The notes: a model not told the origin generated them from the letters alone. 64,000 bases of DNA from an uncultured Muribaculaceae bacterium (GCA_910577585.1 CAJTNN010000010.1:1-64000), one strand, 5' to 3'; counted from the stretch's first letter, positions 33,285-42,049 are shown. A program made the numbers and translations.

Positions 33285-35159
33285 CTACTTCTTCATGAAA
33301 ATGTCGTAGTTGCCGTTATACTGTGCTTTGTTTTTCTTAGCGGCATCCTTGGGCTTTGACTCTTTGTCGGCGCGGCGTCCCTTGCGTGCGGCCGGCTTGG
33401 CAGCGCTTTTTGCCTCGGCATTCTTGGCTGATTTGCGGCGCTGTTTCTCACGGCGGTCCTTGGCCTCGAGGCGATAGTCGCGGTCGGTGGCCACTTCGGC
33501 TCTGACGGGCTGGCCGAAGAAGTCGGCGTGGCGCATGGCGTCGAGAATGCGGTGGGCATCCGACTTGCGCACGTCAAAGAGTGTGTAGTCAGGCAGCAGG
33601 TCGATGCGGCCAATCTCAGGTTTCGGACCATTCACCGAACGATTCACGAGCTCCATGAGATTGCCGGGGAAGAATCCCTGTGCCTTACCGATGTTGACCA
33701 TCAGGCGCTCCATCCCTTCGGGGGCTGTGCGGCGGTCCTTGTCGCTCTTGTCACCCTTGCGGCGTCCTGAGGCTTCGCCACGCTCGCGGCGTCCGGCGCG
33801 TTCGGACTCGTTGAGGTCGATGTCGGGCATATGCTGATAGTAGTGCAGCAGGCGGTTGAACTCAAGAGAGAGCACACGCTTCAGCAGATCCTCTTCAGAG
33901 AGCCATTCAAGTTTTTTGCGCACACCGGGCAGATACTTGTTGATCTCCTCTTCGTTGACTTGGACACGCTCCAGCCGGTCGGCCAGATTATAGAGCTGCT
34001 TCTCGATGATATGTTCGGGTGTAGGCACCTTACGGTACTCGAATTCCTTGCCGATGATTTTCTCGATTTCGCGGAGTTTGCCGCGTTCGCGAGAGTGGAT
34101 GATTGCCACAGACACGCCGGTCTTGTTGGCACGTCCTGTACGCCCCGAACGGTGGGTGTAGACCGCCACATCATCGGGCAAGCCGTAGTTGATGACATGC
34201 GTGAGGTCGTCGACATCCAGACCTCGGGCGGCCACGTCGGTGGCCACGAGCAGCTGCGTCACATGGTCGCGGAATTTCTTCATCGCCAGATCACGCTGCT
34301 GCTGCGACAGGTCGCCATGCAGGCAGTCGGCGTTATATCCGTCGGCGATGAGTTTGTCGGCAATCTCCTGGGTCTCCTTGCGGGTGCGGCAGAAGATGAT
34401 GCCGTAGATGTCGGGGTTATTGTCGGCGATACGCTTGAGGGCGAGATATTTGTCGTGAGCTTTCACCATATAATAGATGTGCTTCACGTTTTTCGAACCC
34501 TCATTCTTGTTGCCGGCTACAAACTCTACCGGCTCCTTCATGAAGCGCTTCGAGATATTTGCAATCTCCTTGGGCATTGTGGCCGAGAACATGAGCATCT
34601 TGCGCTCCTCGGGCACATGCGATAGAATCTCGTTGATGTCGTCGAGGAAGCCCATGTTGAGCATCTCGTCGGCCTCATCGAGAATCACCGTGTGCACACC
34701 GTTGAGGCGCACCTCACCACGCTTGATGAGATCGATGAGTCGGCCGGGGGTGGCCACAATCACCTGCACACCCTTGCGCAGCGAGCGAATCTGCGACTCA
34801 ATGCTTGAGCCGCCATATACCGGCAGAATTCTCACATTATCCTGATACTTCGAGAAGTCGGCGAGGTCGCCGGCAATCTGCAGGCAGAGCTCGCGTGTAG
34901 GTGCTATTATAAGCGCCTGCGGCACATCGCTGTCGGGGTTGATGCGCTGCAGCACGGGGAGGCCGAAAGCGGCCGTTTTGCCGGTGCCGGTCTGTGCCAG
35001 ACCGATGACATCCCCCTCCTGTGTCAGAAGGTGCGGAATCACCATCTCCTGGATGGGCATCGGGTGTTCGAAACCGAGTTCGGTGATTGCACGCAGCAGT
35101 TCGGGTGCAACGCCGAGATCGGCGAAGGTTTTCATTTCTTTATCGTTATCTTCATTCAT
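33285..35159 (-). CDS. DEAD-box ATP-dependent RNA helicase (DeaD/CsdA-like)
   Basis: A 624-residue helicase. Motifs in order: QEMVIPHLL (Q region), AQTGTGKTAAFGLP (I), PTREL (Ia), ATPGRLID (Ib), DEADEML (II), SATMP (III), IIFCRTRKETQ (IV), ATDVAARGLDVDDL (V) and HRSGRTGRANK (VI). A DbpA-type RNA-binding domain lies at about 475-555 (VNIGKAQGFFPGNLMELV). The tail of about 60 residues is very rich in Lys, Arg and Ala, as in cold-shock and ribosome-assembly helicases. The downstream gap 33056-33284 contains a duplicated GTCTTCAGAAG. Confidence 0.94.
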   Translation of the reverse strand: MNEDNDKEMKTFADLGVAPELLRAITELGFEHPMPIQEMVIPHLLTQEGDVIGLAQTGTGKTAAFGLPVLQRINPDSDVPQALIIAPTRELCLQIAGDLADFSKYQDNVRILPVYGGSSIESQIRSLRKGVQVIVATPGRLIDLIKRGEVRLNGVHTVILDEADEMLNMGFLDDINEILSHVPEERKMLMFSATMPKEIANISKRFMKEPVEFVAGNKNEGSKNVKHIYYMVKAHDKYLALKRIADNNPDIYGIIFCRTRKETQEIADKLIADGYNADCLHGDLSQQQRDLAMKKFRDHVTQLLVATDVAARGLDVDDLTHVINYGLPDDVAVYTHRSGRTGRANKTGVSVAIIHSRERGKLREIEKIIGKEFEYRKVPTPEHIIEKQLYNLADRLERVQVNEEEINKYLPGVRKKLEWLSEEDLLKRVLSLEFNRLLHYYQHMPDIDLNESERAGRRERGEASGRRKGDKSDKDRRTAPEGMERLMVNIGKAQGFFPGNLMELVNRSVNGPKPEIGRIDLLPDYTLFDVRKSDAHRILDAMRHADFFGQPVRAEVATDRDYRLEAKDRREKQRRKSAKNAEAKSAAKPAARKGRRADKESKPKDAAKKNKAQYNGNYDIFMKK

Positions 35160-35250
35160 AATTTCTATTGTAATTGTCTAAATTTTAGTGGGCGTCGGTG
35201 GAATCCTTATAATTGGATTTCATGACTATAACGCCCGATGGGGTTAAATA

Positions 35251-35440
35251 GATTAATCATTTTGGCATAAGATTAATCTTGATTGTTGAAGATTAATTCT
35301 GATTAAGCGGGATTAAGCGCGATAATCGGGGTTGATCGGGATTAATCGGGATTCTGCGGGATTGATTGCGATTAAGCTGGGTTAATCGCGATTAATCGGG
35401 ATTGATTGGAATTCAGCGGGGTTAATCCTGATAATCTGGG
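35251..35440. repeat. 10-bp phased GATTAATCGG array, copy 1
   Basis: About 19 consecutive decamers of the form GATTAATCGG or GATTAAGCGG run with 10-bp spacing from 35251 to 35440, with a one-base phase change near 35331. The array covers the end of gluQ (stop at 35382) and the space beyond, so it encodes the last 18 or so residues of that protein. Related arrays lie at 36651-36788 and 40841-40940. Confidence 0.85.
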
Positions 35441-36368
35441 GCAGCTCCCTTAGCTTGCTGATTGAGAATAGCGGAATCAGCTGGTTGGGGGTCATCGGGA
35501 TTGGCTCGGGGGTGAGTCCGGCTATACATGCCAGGCGGCCGATTATCTCCTTAGCCGACATGTGCTGTCGCAGCGCCTCCATCGAGAGCGAATTGTCGCG
35601 TTTCGACAGGCGTAGCCCTTCGGCGTTGCAGATAAGGGGGAGATGCGCGAATTCAGGAGCCTTGTGATTGAGAAGTGAATATAGCCATATCTGCTGGGCG
35701 GCTGATAGGAGAAGGTCGTTGCCACGCATCACTTCAGAGATCTGCATGTCGGCGTCGTCAGCCACCACAGCCAGTTGATAAGCCCAGGCTCCATCGGCAC
35801 GACGCAATATGAAGTCGCCACATTCGCGAGCCAGATTAAAACTCTGTATTCCAGCAATGGCGTCGGAGAAGGTGATATCGGTGTCGTCGACAGTGAGGCG
35901 GGTCGATGGCTTGCGTGTAGGATGAGCCGGGGGAGAGATGCGGCAGGTGCCGGCATACACTACCCGGCCGTCAGACTGATGCGGTGCCTGTGTAGCCATG
36001 ATGTCGGCCCTCGTGCAATAGCATGGATAGGTGAGACCGGTAGCTTCAAGCCGGCCGAGGATGGATTCATATAAATCCCCCCGGGAGCTTTGTGAATAGG
36101 GGGCATGAGGCCCCATATCAGCCGATCCCCCCTCGTCCCACTCCAGTCCGAGCCACTCGAGGTCAGACTCAATGTGGGCCACGAATTCCGGCTTGGATCG
36201 CTGAGGGTCGAGATCTTCGATGCGTAATATCCATTCACCCTCTCTTGACTTCACACTCAGCCACGACATCAGGGCAGTGAATATATTCCCGAGGTGCATA
36301 CGTCCTGAAGGGGAGGGAGCGAAACGCCCGCGAGGCGGAGTAGAGGTGGTGGAGTTAATCGGAGTCAT
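35382..36368 (-). CDS. gluQ: Glutamyl-Q tRNA(Asp) synthetase
   Basis: A 328-residue GltX paralogue without an anticodon-binding domain, which attaches glutamate to queuosine in tRNA-Asp. The N-terminal RGRFAPSPSGRMHLGNIFTA carries the HIGH-type motif, YPCYCTRADI holds the zinc-binding residues, and the KMSKS-type motif is GLRLSKRDNSL. The last residues (IIRINPAEFQSIPINRD) are encoded by the 10-bp repeat array and are unlikely to be part of the ancestral fold. The start lies 16 bp after repeat element copy 2. A -7-like TAACTTTG at 36575-36582, just beyond that element, could start transcription. Confidence 0.92.
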   Translation of the reverse strand: MTPINSTTSTPPRGRFAPSPSGRMHLGNIFTALMSWLSVKSREGEWILRIEDLDPQRSKPEFVAHIESDLEWLGLEWDEGGSADMGPHAPYSQSSRGDLYESILGRLEATGLTYPCYCTRADIMATQAPHQSDGRVVYAGTCRISPPAHPTRKPSTRLTVDDTDITFSDAIAGIQSFNLARECGDFILRRADGAWAYQLAVVADDADMQISEVMRGNDLLLSAAQQIWLYSLLNHKAPEFAHLPLICNAEGLRLSKRDNSLSMEALRQHMSAKEIIGRLACIAGLTPEPIPMTPNQLIPLFSISKLRELPQIIRINPAEFQSIPINRD

Positions 36369-36384
36369 GCGCTTAGAATCAGAC

Positions 36385-36570
36385 TTAAGTATCTCTCAAA
36401 AATTAGTTAATAATTAACTAATTTTTGAGCTATGATTCTTTTTGGTCTTTTTGGGCGCTTTTCGTCGTCTTCGTCAGTCGCTTAGCTCGCTAAGCTCCTT
36501 CCTCAGCCAACGAAAATCACTCAAAAAATCCTCAAAAATAATGCATAGCTAATTTTTGAGAGATACTTAA
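36385..36570. mobile_element. MITE-like / structured repeat, copy 2 (186 bp)
   Basis: Perfect 22-bp inverted termini (TAAGTATCTCTCAAAAATTA inside them) at 36385-36406 and 36549-36570. Read on the minus strand the core is GAAGGA-GCTTAGC-GA-GCTAAGC-GACTGACGAA, flanked by TTTTTGAGTGATTTTCG and by CGAAAAGCGCCCAAAAAG. Copy 1 has GCGATGC/GCATCGC in the same stem, so three base pairs change together. It fills the region between a possible promoter and the gluQ start. Confidence 0.78.
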
Positions 36571-36650
36571 AATGCAAAGTTAACACTTTTTCCTGACCCG
36601 ACCTCACCCCAGAGCCTAAAAGGAGCGGCTCCCCTCCTTTATCTCGGCTT

Positions 36651-36788
36651 AATCCTGAAAATTGAGCTCAATCCTACTCAATCGAGCTCAATCCCGATTA
36701 ATCCGGACTAATCCCGATAAATCGGGTTAAATCGGGGTGCATCCCGCTTAATCGGGAAAACTCCGGGCGAATCAGGATTAATCAGGGG
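36651..36788. repeat. 10-bp phased array, copy 2
   Basis: Fourteen decamers, most beginning ATC (ATCCCGATTA, ATCCGGACTA, ATCGGGTTAA and similar), are spaced exactly 10 bp apart. Copies occur in both orientations (CCCGATTAATCC and TAAATCGGGTTA). The array lies beyond the terminator of the acidic repeat protein gene. Confidence 0.85.
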
Positions 36789-36800
36789 CTTTACTGCGGC

Positions 36801-36888
36801 AAAAGCAAAGGCTGCGATGCCGATTTTACTCAGCATCGCAGCCTCCTTTAAGATTTCGGTCGGCTATCCGGAGCCGCTTGACTCCGGA
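36801..36888 (-). terminator. Tandem terminator hairpins after the acidic repeat protein gene
   Basis: The first hairpin after the stop codon is GCTATCCGGAG with its complement (36862-36888). The second is a perfect 11-bp stem GGCTGCGATGC with its complement (36810-36843), followed on the minus strand by TTTGCTTTTG. Confidence 0.8.
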
Positions 36889-36911
36889 TAGCTCGGTTAA
36901 TGCAATTAAGA

Positions 36912-39566
36912 TTATTTGATCACAACCTTGCGGCCATTGATCACGTAGATGCCGCGGTTGAGTTCTTTGAGTGACTCAACGGGAGCGTTGTTGAGCAGAC
37001 GCATGCCATTGACGTTGTATACTGTCACTGTGCCGTCAGCCTTGAAGAGGTCGACTGCAACGTTGGCGTCGTCAACCACTGTGTAGTTGAAGCTGCTGCC
37101 CTCGATGGGGAGCTCGCCATCCATGAAGTAGCCGTCGGGGATGACTACAGTGTACTCGCCTACGCCGGTGATGGGATCTACGCCACCGAAGGTGTCAGCA
37201 AAGAAGATGTTGACAGAGAAAGACTTGGGCTGATAGCCGGGCAGAGTGAACGCCGGGTCATCGTCATTGCCACCGAAGCTGGGATCGTTGGGGTCAACAC
37301 CGAAGCCGGAGTCATCGCCGTGGCCGCCGAACTCGGGATCCTGGTCATCGCCGGTCACACCGAAGTCATCGTCGCCGCCGTGGCCACCGAACTCAGGATC
37401 CTGCTCGTCAGAAGTCACACCGAAGTCATCGTCGCCGCCGTGGCCACCGAACTCGGGATCCGGTTCGTCAGAAGTCACACCGAAGTCGTCGTCGCCGTGG
37501 CCACCGAACTCGGGATCCTGTTCGTCAGAAGTCACACCGAAGTCGTCGTCGCCCTCGAAGCCGCCGAACTCATCGTCAGAGCCTGCAGCCTCGTTGCTGA
37601 AGAATGAAGTGCTGTAAACCTCTACATAAGCGCCGTCAGCGAAAGTGTTGGATACGGGCACCTCAACTACAACCTCATCGCCGCGCATGAGCTTGATGGG
37701 CTCGTCGCAGTCATAAGCGGCCTGCACGTCGCCACCGTCAACCATGTAGTTGACCCAAGAGAGGCCATCTTTCCACTGGTCGTCCTGGATGTTGACAGAG
37801 CTGCCAATCTCAGGAGTAGCCTCGCTCACGAGAGAAGCGAATGTGCCTGCAGAGTCGCCGTCGATATAGCGGAAAGAGAGTGAGCCACCTGCAATCTTGT
37901 ACTCGCCATTCTCACCCATCTGGAAGAAACCATTCGGGATAACGACAGCATAGTCGCCGGGCTCGGTGTAGTCATCCTCAAAGAAGATGAACATAACCAT
38001 TGCAGCACCCTCGTAATTGTCCTCTTCGTCGAGCATGTTCTCTACCATATAGCAGGGTTCGAACTCTTCCAATTCAGCTGCATCGGCCGAAACAGCGATC
38101 TCAGAGATGACGTTGCCGTTGTGATAGAGCTTCACAGTCTCAGCGCAATCTTTATTGACAGAGAAGGGTTCTTCGCTTCCGAGGAAGAAACCCATTTCGC
38201 TCATGCCTGAGGGAAGGGTCAGACGGTTGTTGACAGAGCCGTCCATGGGGCTTACCTCAAGGATGTAGTCGTTGATCTGGCCGTCGTAAGAGGGAGTTAC
38301 AGGTACTTCGCCCTCGATTTCGTAGTCAAATTCCATGGCCAGCACCTCAGCACCATTGATGGTGAAGAAGCCCTGCGGGATGTTGACAGTGTACTTGCCG
38401 GGCTGAGTGATGGGATCTTCAGCAAACACGATCTGCACTACTGACGGGTTCATGGGATTCACGCCCATCTCGTCACCGGGATTTTCGGGGTCAACGCCGA
38501 AGTTGTCGTCGCCGAAGCCTCCGAACTCGGGATCCTGGTCGCCGCCGTCAACGCCGAAGTTGTCGTCGCCGTCGTGGCCACCGAACTCGGGATCCTGGTC
38601 GCCGCCGTCAACGCCGAAGTTGTCGTCGCCCTCAGAGCCACCGAATTCGGGGTCCTGGTCTTCGGCGTCAACACCGAAGTTATCGTCGCCCTCGAAGCCG
38701 CCGAAATCGTCGTCGCCCTCAGCAGCAGCGCGCTTCACCTTCTTGGCGAAGTCGAAGCCCATGACAGTTGCGAAGGGGGGAGTGTCGGTAGTGTCGGCTG
38801 CATAAACCCAAGCGATAGTCTGGCCCTCATAGCTAAGTGTGATAGGCTGGTTGCACTTCGGGTTCTTCTCCATTCCGAGCTGGAATACATACTGCACCAT
38901 CTGCATGCCGCTGGGAGCGACTTCCATATCCACCGGACCCTCTTCAGCAAGATTCGGGGTAGCCTCACCGAAGAGATTCTCCTGATTGAGCTCCGGACCG
39001 AGCACAAAGTCAGCCTGCGACACACGCAGCTGGTTGCTCATAGTGCCGTCAAAGCATTTTGCAGCCAGAGTGAGAGTCACCGAGGCCTCGCCCATCGGGT
39101 TAGAAGCCATCCATGAATACTTCTTGGCGGGTTTCTTGTCGGCGTAAGCCACCTCGGTGTCGCCACCGTTGCAGACCACCACACCCTTGTCGGATGTCAC
39201 CATGCCGTAGTTGTAGTAGTCATCCATCAAGGTGAATTCCACCTCGTTGAGGAAGCGTCCTGCGGGAGCAGAGATTGTGATTGTGTTGTTGCTGTAAGCG
39301 CGGATGCTATAGGCAGGAGCTGTGAAATAAGCGGGCTCGCTGTTATCCTCGCCATTCTGGTCGAACGACATCGTCACGCCCTCGAAGCTGACGCTCTTGA
39401 GCGGACGCACCTGAGATGAGCCATCCTCAGTGACTCCATCTACAACCACACCGGAGCCTTCGACTCCGTAGTCCGCTGCCTTGAGGGTCACCACATTCTG
39501 GGCAGATGCGCTCAGAGAGGTGGCTCCGGCAAGAAGCAACGAACCGATCAGGTAAGTTTTCTTCAT
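36912..39566 (-). CDS. Large secreted acidic repeat protein with T9SS-like tail
   Basis: An 884-residue secreted protein. It has a signal peptide (LIGSLLLAGATSLSASA), then beta-rich regions separated by two blocks of acidic repeats. Block one (about residues 285-365) repeats GDDNFGVDGGDQDPEFGG, and block two (about 665-765) repeats DDFGVTSDEQDPEFGGHGG; each unit is about 20 residues. The chain ends in a type IX sorting-like sequence: VTVYNVNGMRLLNN and GIYVINGRKVVIK. Asp/Gly-rich repeats of this kind could bind calcium or act as flexible linkers. I recognise no enzymatic domain. It is preceded by a gene-less region of 1.37 kb with promoter-like sites far upstream. Confidence 0.82.
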   Translation of the reverse strand: MKKTYLIGSLLLAGATSLSASAQNVVTLKAADYGVEGSGVVVDGVTEDGSSQVRPLKSVSFEGVTMSFDQNGEDNSEPAYFTAPAYSIRAYSNNTITISAPAGRFLNEVEFTLMDDYYNYGMVTSDKGVVVCNGGDTEVAYADKKPAKKYSWMASNPMGEASVTLTLAAKCFDGTMSNQLRVSQADFVLGPELNQENLFGEATPNLAEEGPVDMEVAPSGMQMVQYVFQLGMEKNPKCNQPITLSYEGQTIAWVYAADTTDTPPFATVMGFDFAKKVKRAAAEGDDDFGGFEGDDNFGVDAEDQDPEFGGSEGDDNFGVDGGDQDPEFGGHDGDDNFGVDGGDQDPEFGGFGDDNFGVDPENPGDEMGVNPMNPSVVQIVFAEDPITQPGKYTVNIPQGFFTINGAEVLAMEFDYEIEGEVPVTPSYDGQINDYILEVSPMDGSVNNRLTLPSGMSEMGFFLGSEEPFSVNKDCAETVKLYHNGNVISEIAVSADAAELEEFEPCYMVENMLDEEDNYEGAAMVMFIFFEDDYTEPGDYAVVIPNGFFQMGENGEYKIAGGSLSFRYIDGDSAGTFASLVSEATPEIGSSVNIQDDQWKDGLSWVNYMVDGGDVQAAYDCDEPIKLMRGDEVVVEVPVSNTFADGAYVEVYSTSFFSNEAAGSDDEFGGFEGDDDFGVTSDEQDPEFGGHGDDDFGVTSDEPDPEFGGHGGDDDFGVTSDEQDPEFGGHGGDDDFGVTGDDQDPEFGGHGDDSGFGVDPNDPSFGGNDDDPAFTLPGYQPKSFSVNIFFADTFGGVDPITGVGEYTVVIPDGYFMDGELPIEGSSFNYTVVDDANVAVDLFKADGTVTVYNVNGMRLLNNAPVESLKELNRGIYVINGRKVVIK
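37262..37575. repeat. 60-bp coding repeats, block two
   Basis: About five in-frame copies of a 60-bp unit (one is 57 bp) encode the acidic DDFGVTSDEQDPEFGGHGG segment. Copies are nearly identical at the DNA level (CACACCGAAGTCATCGTCG), which suggests recent expansion. Confidence 0.88.
38475..38725. repeat. 60-bp coding repeats, block one
   Basis: About four in-frame 60-bp units encode GDDNFGVDGGDQDPEFGG-type repeats. The unit is related to block two 900 bp away, so the blocks may exchange copies. Confidence 0.88.
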
Positions 39567-40840
39567 ACTTAAGTGATTAATTGTTATTGTGAAAAATTGA
39601 AATGAGTATCGTATACGTGAGTTTTGCGCATGTCATCGCATATGGCGGCGACTACGCACGTGGTTAAAACGAGGATTGGAATTCATTTTCGACTGTGATG
39701 CCAGAAGTGGCAGAGATTGCGCACTCTGCGATATGATGTGGCATTTTGCAAACACCGCCAATGTTGGCGCGGTTAAAAACCGTGGTGAAATGAACTCTGT
39801 GCCATCTTTCAAAAGAATCTGGAGAATGATGCTATCTTAAGTCAGATTGTCTGCCGGGAGCCGAAAGTGTCGGAAGTGGATTTAAGTTAATGATAGGGTG
39901 GGCCCGTTCAGACTAAAAAGACGTCAGGTGCGAGACTTGATGCTTCGGAATGATGGAGGGGAGATGCAGGGAGGGTGGAGAGGTTGAAGGGGTGGTTGTG
40001 AAGGTAGTCTGTTAGATTTTTTTAATGGTTAAAACTGGAGAATTAATCTCTTGATGGCATTCTCGGCGCGGTGGCTAAGAAATGATGTCGTTAATAGAGG
40101 TTAAATCTCATATCGGAGGCAAAATTAATAAATAAGATTTTAAATACCAATTTTCTGGGTGATTTTTGCAAATTTTATGAGATTTTTGTTGGTTTGGGAG
40201 GTCTCGGGGCCCTTAATCCGGATGGTCATATAGAATGAGGAGGGGTGAAAAAGTCATGATTATATGGGTATCAGACATATGCGCGTGCCGGGAATTGGAG
40301 ATGATTCACATCGTGTGTGCAAATAGCAGTTGCGCGATATGGTCTCAGGCAGCTGGTGCTGGCCGAAGATGCACACGGCTATGAGTGTGCTGTCTGTCCC
40401 CCTTGTCTTCGAATGCGGCCGGAGAGGCCGGTTGGCAGGAGCAGAAGTTGAATCATATTTTTCAGATATAAAAATATAGGATAGTGAAAGGAGCGTGAAT
40501 GTTTTCGTGACTTAGATTTCGCGTTTGTCTGGAGAATTCTGCAAGTGCGGATTCCTATGGAATCAAGCGCTCCGGTCAATGAATCGACCGTGCAGTCCGA
40601 TAATAGACTTGCTTAACCTATAACAATAGTCTTATTCGCAATGGCCCGATATTGCCACGTGCGGAATTTTGTATCTTATGCGATAAATTGTCTTTCATAG
40701 CCGCTTGCCATGACCTCTTAGAGGGGTGCTCTGTCAGTTATGGTTGCGATATGAATAACAATACCGACTGCAAAAGTAATAATTAAATTCAAAAAGATAC
40801 AAATTTTTCTGAAAATTTTTGCTTCCAGCTCCGCGCGAGT
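39567..40840. other. Gene-poor region of about 1.3 kb
   Basis: No ORF here looks real; the only one listed in range (40379-40579, minus) has no start context or homology that I can see. Two minus-strand promoter-like sites occur: TTGG, 19 bases, TAATTTTG at 40120-40150, and TTTG, 21 bases, TACTTTTG at 40771-40803. They would give leaders of about 550 and 1,200 nt for the acidic repeat protein, or drive an untranslated RNA. A small hairpin CGCCAATGTTGGCG is near 39758. No known RNA family is recognised. Confidence 0.5.
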
Positions 40841-40940
40841 TTGGGATTAACCGGGGTGAATCGGGATTAATCGGGGTGAATCGGGATTAATCGGGGTGAA
40901 TCGGGATTAACCGGGATTAATCGGGGTAAATCGGGTTAGT
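40841..40940. repeat. 10-bp phased array, copy 3
   Basis: Ten consecutive decamers of TCGGGATTAA or TCGGGGTGAA, in exact 10-bp register and often alternating. The array begins at the stop codon of the four-helix-bundle gene and extends 95 bp beyond it. Confidence 0.92.
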
Positions 40941-41694
40941 TTTTTTCCGTTATTTGGCGGATGCCTGTGCAGCGGGGGTAGTCGCTGCAGCCCCAGAATT
41001 CTCTGCCTTGATAGTAGCCTTTCTTCTGCATCTTTTTCAACATTGGTTTGCCGCAGTTAGGACAGTTGGGCGCTCCGGCCGATACTGATTGCAGTTTGCG
41101 TGCCTCAAGTCGTTCGGCGGTCATATTTTCTGTAAACCCTCCGTTGGCACGGAAAGTCTGGAGGTGGCTATGCATCTGAGACTGTAGCATTTTATTCTCA
41201 CGCAGGCACACCACCAGCAGAGCATTGGCTGCAATTGTGGGATCATCATGATCAAACCATGGCGAGAATTTAGCTTTTTGAGTCAGTATATGCAGTGCTG
41301 CGTCGTGAAGATAGCTGTTGGAATATTGCGGTCGGTCGAGTGGGGTATGCCATATTGCTTCGCGGTGTGGATTGCCTATCGGCCAGATTTCGGCACGTCG
41401 GCGTAGCAGGAAGTTGAAGAGGTCACCCTGTAGTTCATCAAAGCTGGCACGAGCCACATCGAGCAGACGCATTTCAGTCTCAATCGAAGTAGAGTGGCGA
41501 GCCGAACCCTCGGCAATATTGGCCACCCCCGAGCGCGCAGCCATCACCATCTGGTCATATAGCCGGCGTCCGGGATCGATGTGGTAATCCACAAAACGGT
41601 CGCAGAAATCTTGTGTCGAGAGTTGGATAATGCTGGCCATTATCCATGAATCCAACCAATAATATGATTGGGAGAATCTTATATCTACACTCAT
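40936..41694 (-). CDS. Four-helix-bundle protein with C-terminal topoisomerase-type zinc ribbon
   Basis: A 252-residue protein. Residues about 25-180 look like the four-helix-bundle fold of the 23S rRNA intervening-sequence (S23) protein family, with ARSGVANIAEGSARHSTSIE in the second helix. Residues about 210-250 form a C4 zinc ribbon as in the DNA-binding tails of type IA topoisomerases (CPNCGKPMLKKM, then FWGCSDYPRCTG). The combination suggests nucleic acid binding; the role is unknown. Translation may instead start at MASIIQLST, 18 codons downstream. The last codons and stop lie at the edge of the phased repeat array. Confidence 0.82.
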   Translation of the reverse strand: MSVDIRFSQSYYWLDSWIMASIIQLSTQDFCDRFVDYHIDPGRRLYDQMVMAARSGVANIAEGSARHSTSIETEMRLLDVARASFDELQGDLFNFLLRRRAEIWPIGNPHREAIWHTPLDRPQYSNSYLHDAALHILTQKAKFSPWFDHDDPTIAANALLVVCLRENKMLQSQMHSHLQTFRANGGFTENMTAERLEARKLQSVSAGAPNCPNCGKPMLKKMQKKGYYQGREFWGCSDYPRCTGIRQITEKN

Positions 41695-41844
41695 GTGCTA
41701 TATGGTATTATGTGACACATCCCGCAATGCTGCGATATTGGCCGTAACAGCGGGTCGAAGTACTTCTATTTTGATGGATACTCCGCAGCAAAGGTATATC
41801 TAAATATTGAAGTTGGCAAAGAATATGCTATGAAACATATAAGC

Positions 41845-42001
41845 CTAAGTATCATGGACCGATAGGCGCCCCCTTAAGACTGTGATGGAGCCAAGGCCGT
41901 GGCTCATAGCCTTTTTGGAGCTTTTAGCCCTCTTCCACCGATGGGAAGTCACCCCAAAAACTCCTAAAAATAATACATAGCGATTTTTTAAGAGATAGTT
42001 A
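41845..42001. mobile_element. MITE-like / structured repeat, diverged copy 3 (157 bp)
   Basis: Begins CTAAGTATC and ends TAAAAATAATACATAGCG...AAGAGATAGTTAT, closely matching the right end of copy 2. The core keeps TTTTTGGGGTGACTTCCC and CTCCAAAAAGGCTATGAG but lacks the central conserved hairpin. The ends are no longer perfect inverted repeats. It sits directly upstream of btuB, 48 bp from the ATG. The string AGTTATGGCGAAGA is then repeated at 41998 and 42019. Confidence 0.6.
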
Positions 42002-42037
42002 TGGCGAAGATAAGAGACAGTTATGGCGAAGAATTGT

Positions 42038-42045
42038 TAACTTTG
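42038..42045 (+). promoter_or_regulatory. -7 box abutting the btuB start codon
   Basis: TAACTTTG ends four bases before the btuB ATG at 42050, so the transcript would start at or next to the first codon. No TTTG lies at the expected -33 distance. No cobalamin riboswitch is seen in 41695-42049. Confidence 0.45.
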
Positions 42046-42049
42046 CAGT

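Noticed and set aside
40379..40579. 66-codon minus-strand ORF in the gene-poor gap
   Set aside because: No homology, no promoter spacing or codon pattern that supports it.
40841..40940. Possible CRISPR array (regular short repeats)
   Set aside because: Repeats are contiguous 10-bp units without spacers and no cas genes are present; the same holds for 14161-14274 and 35251-35440.
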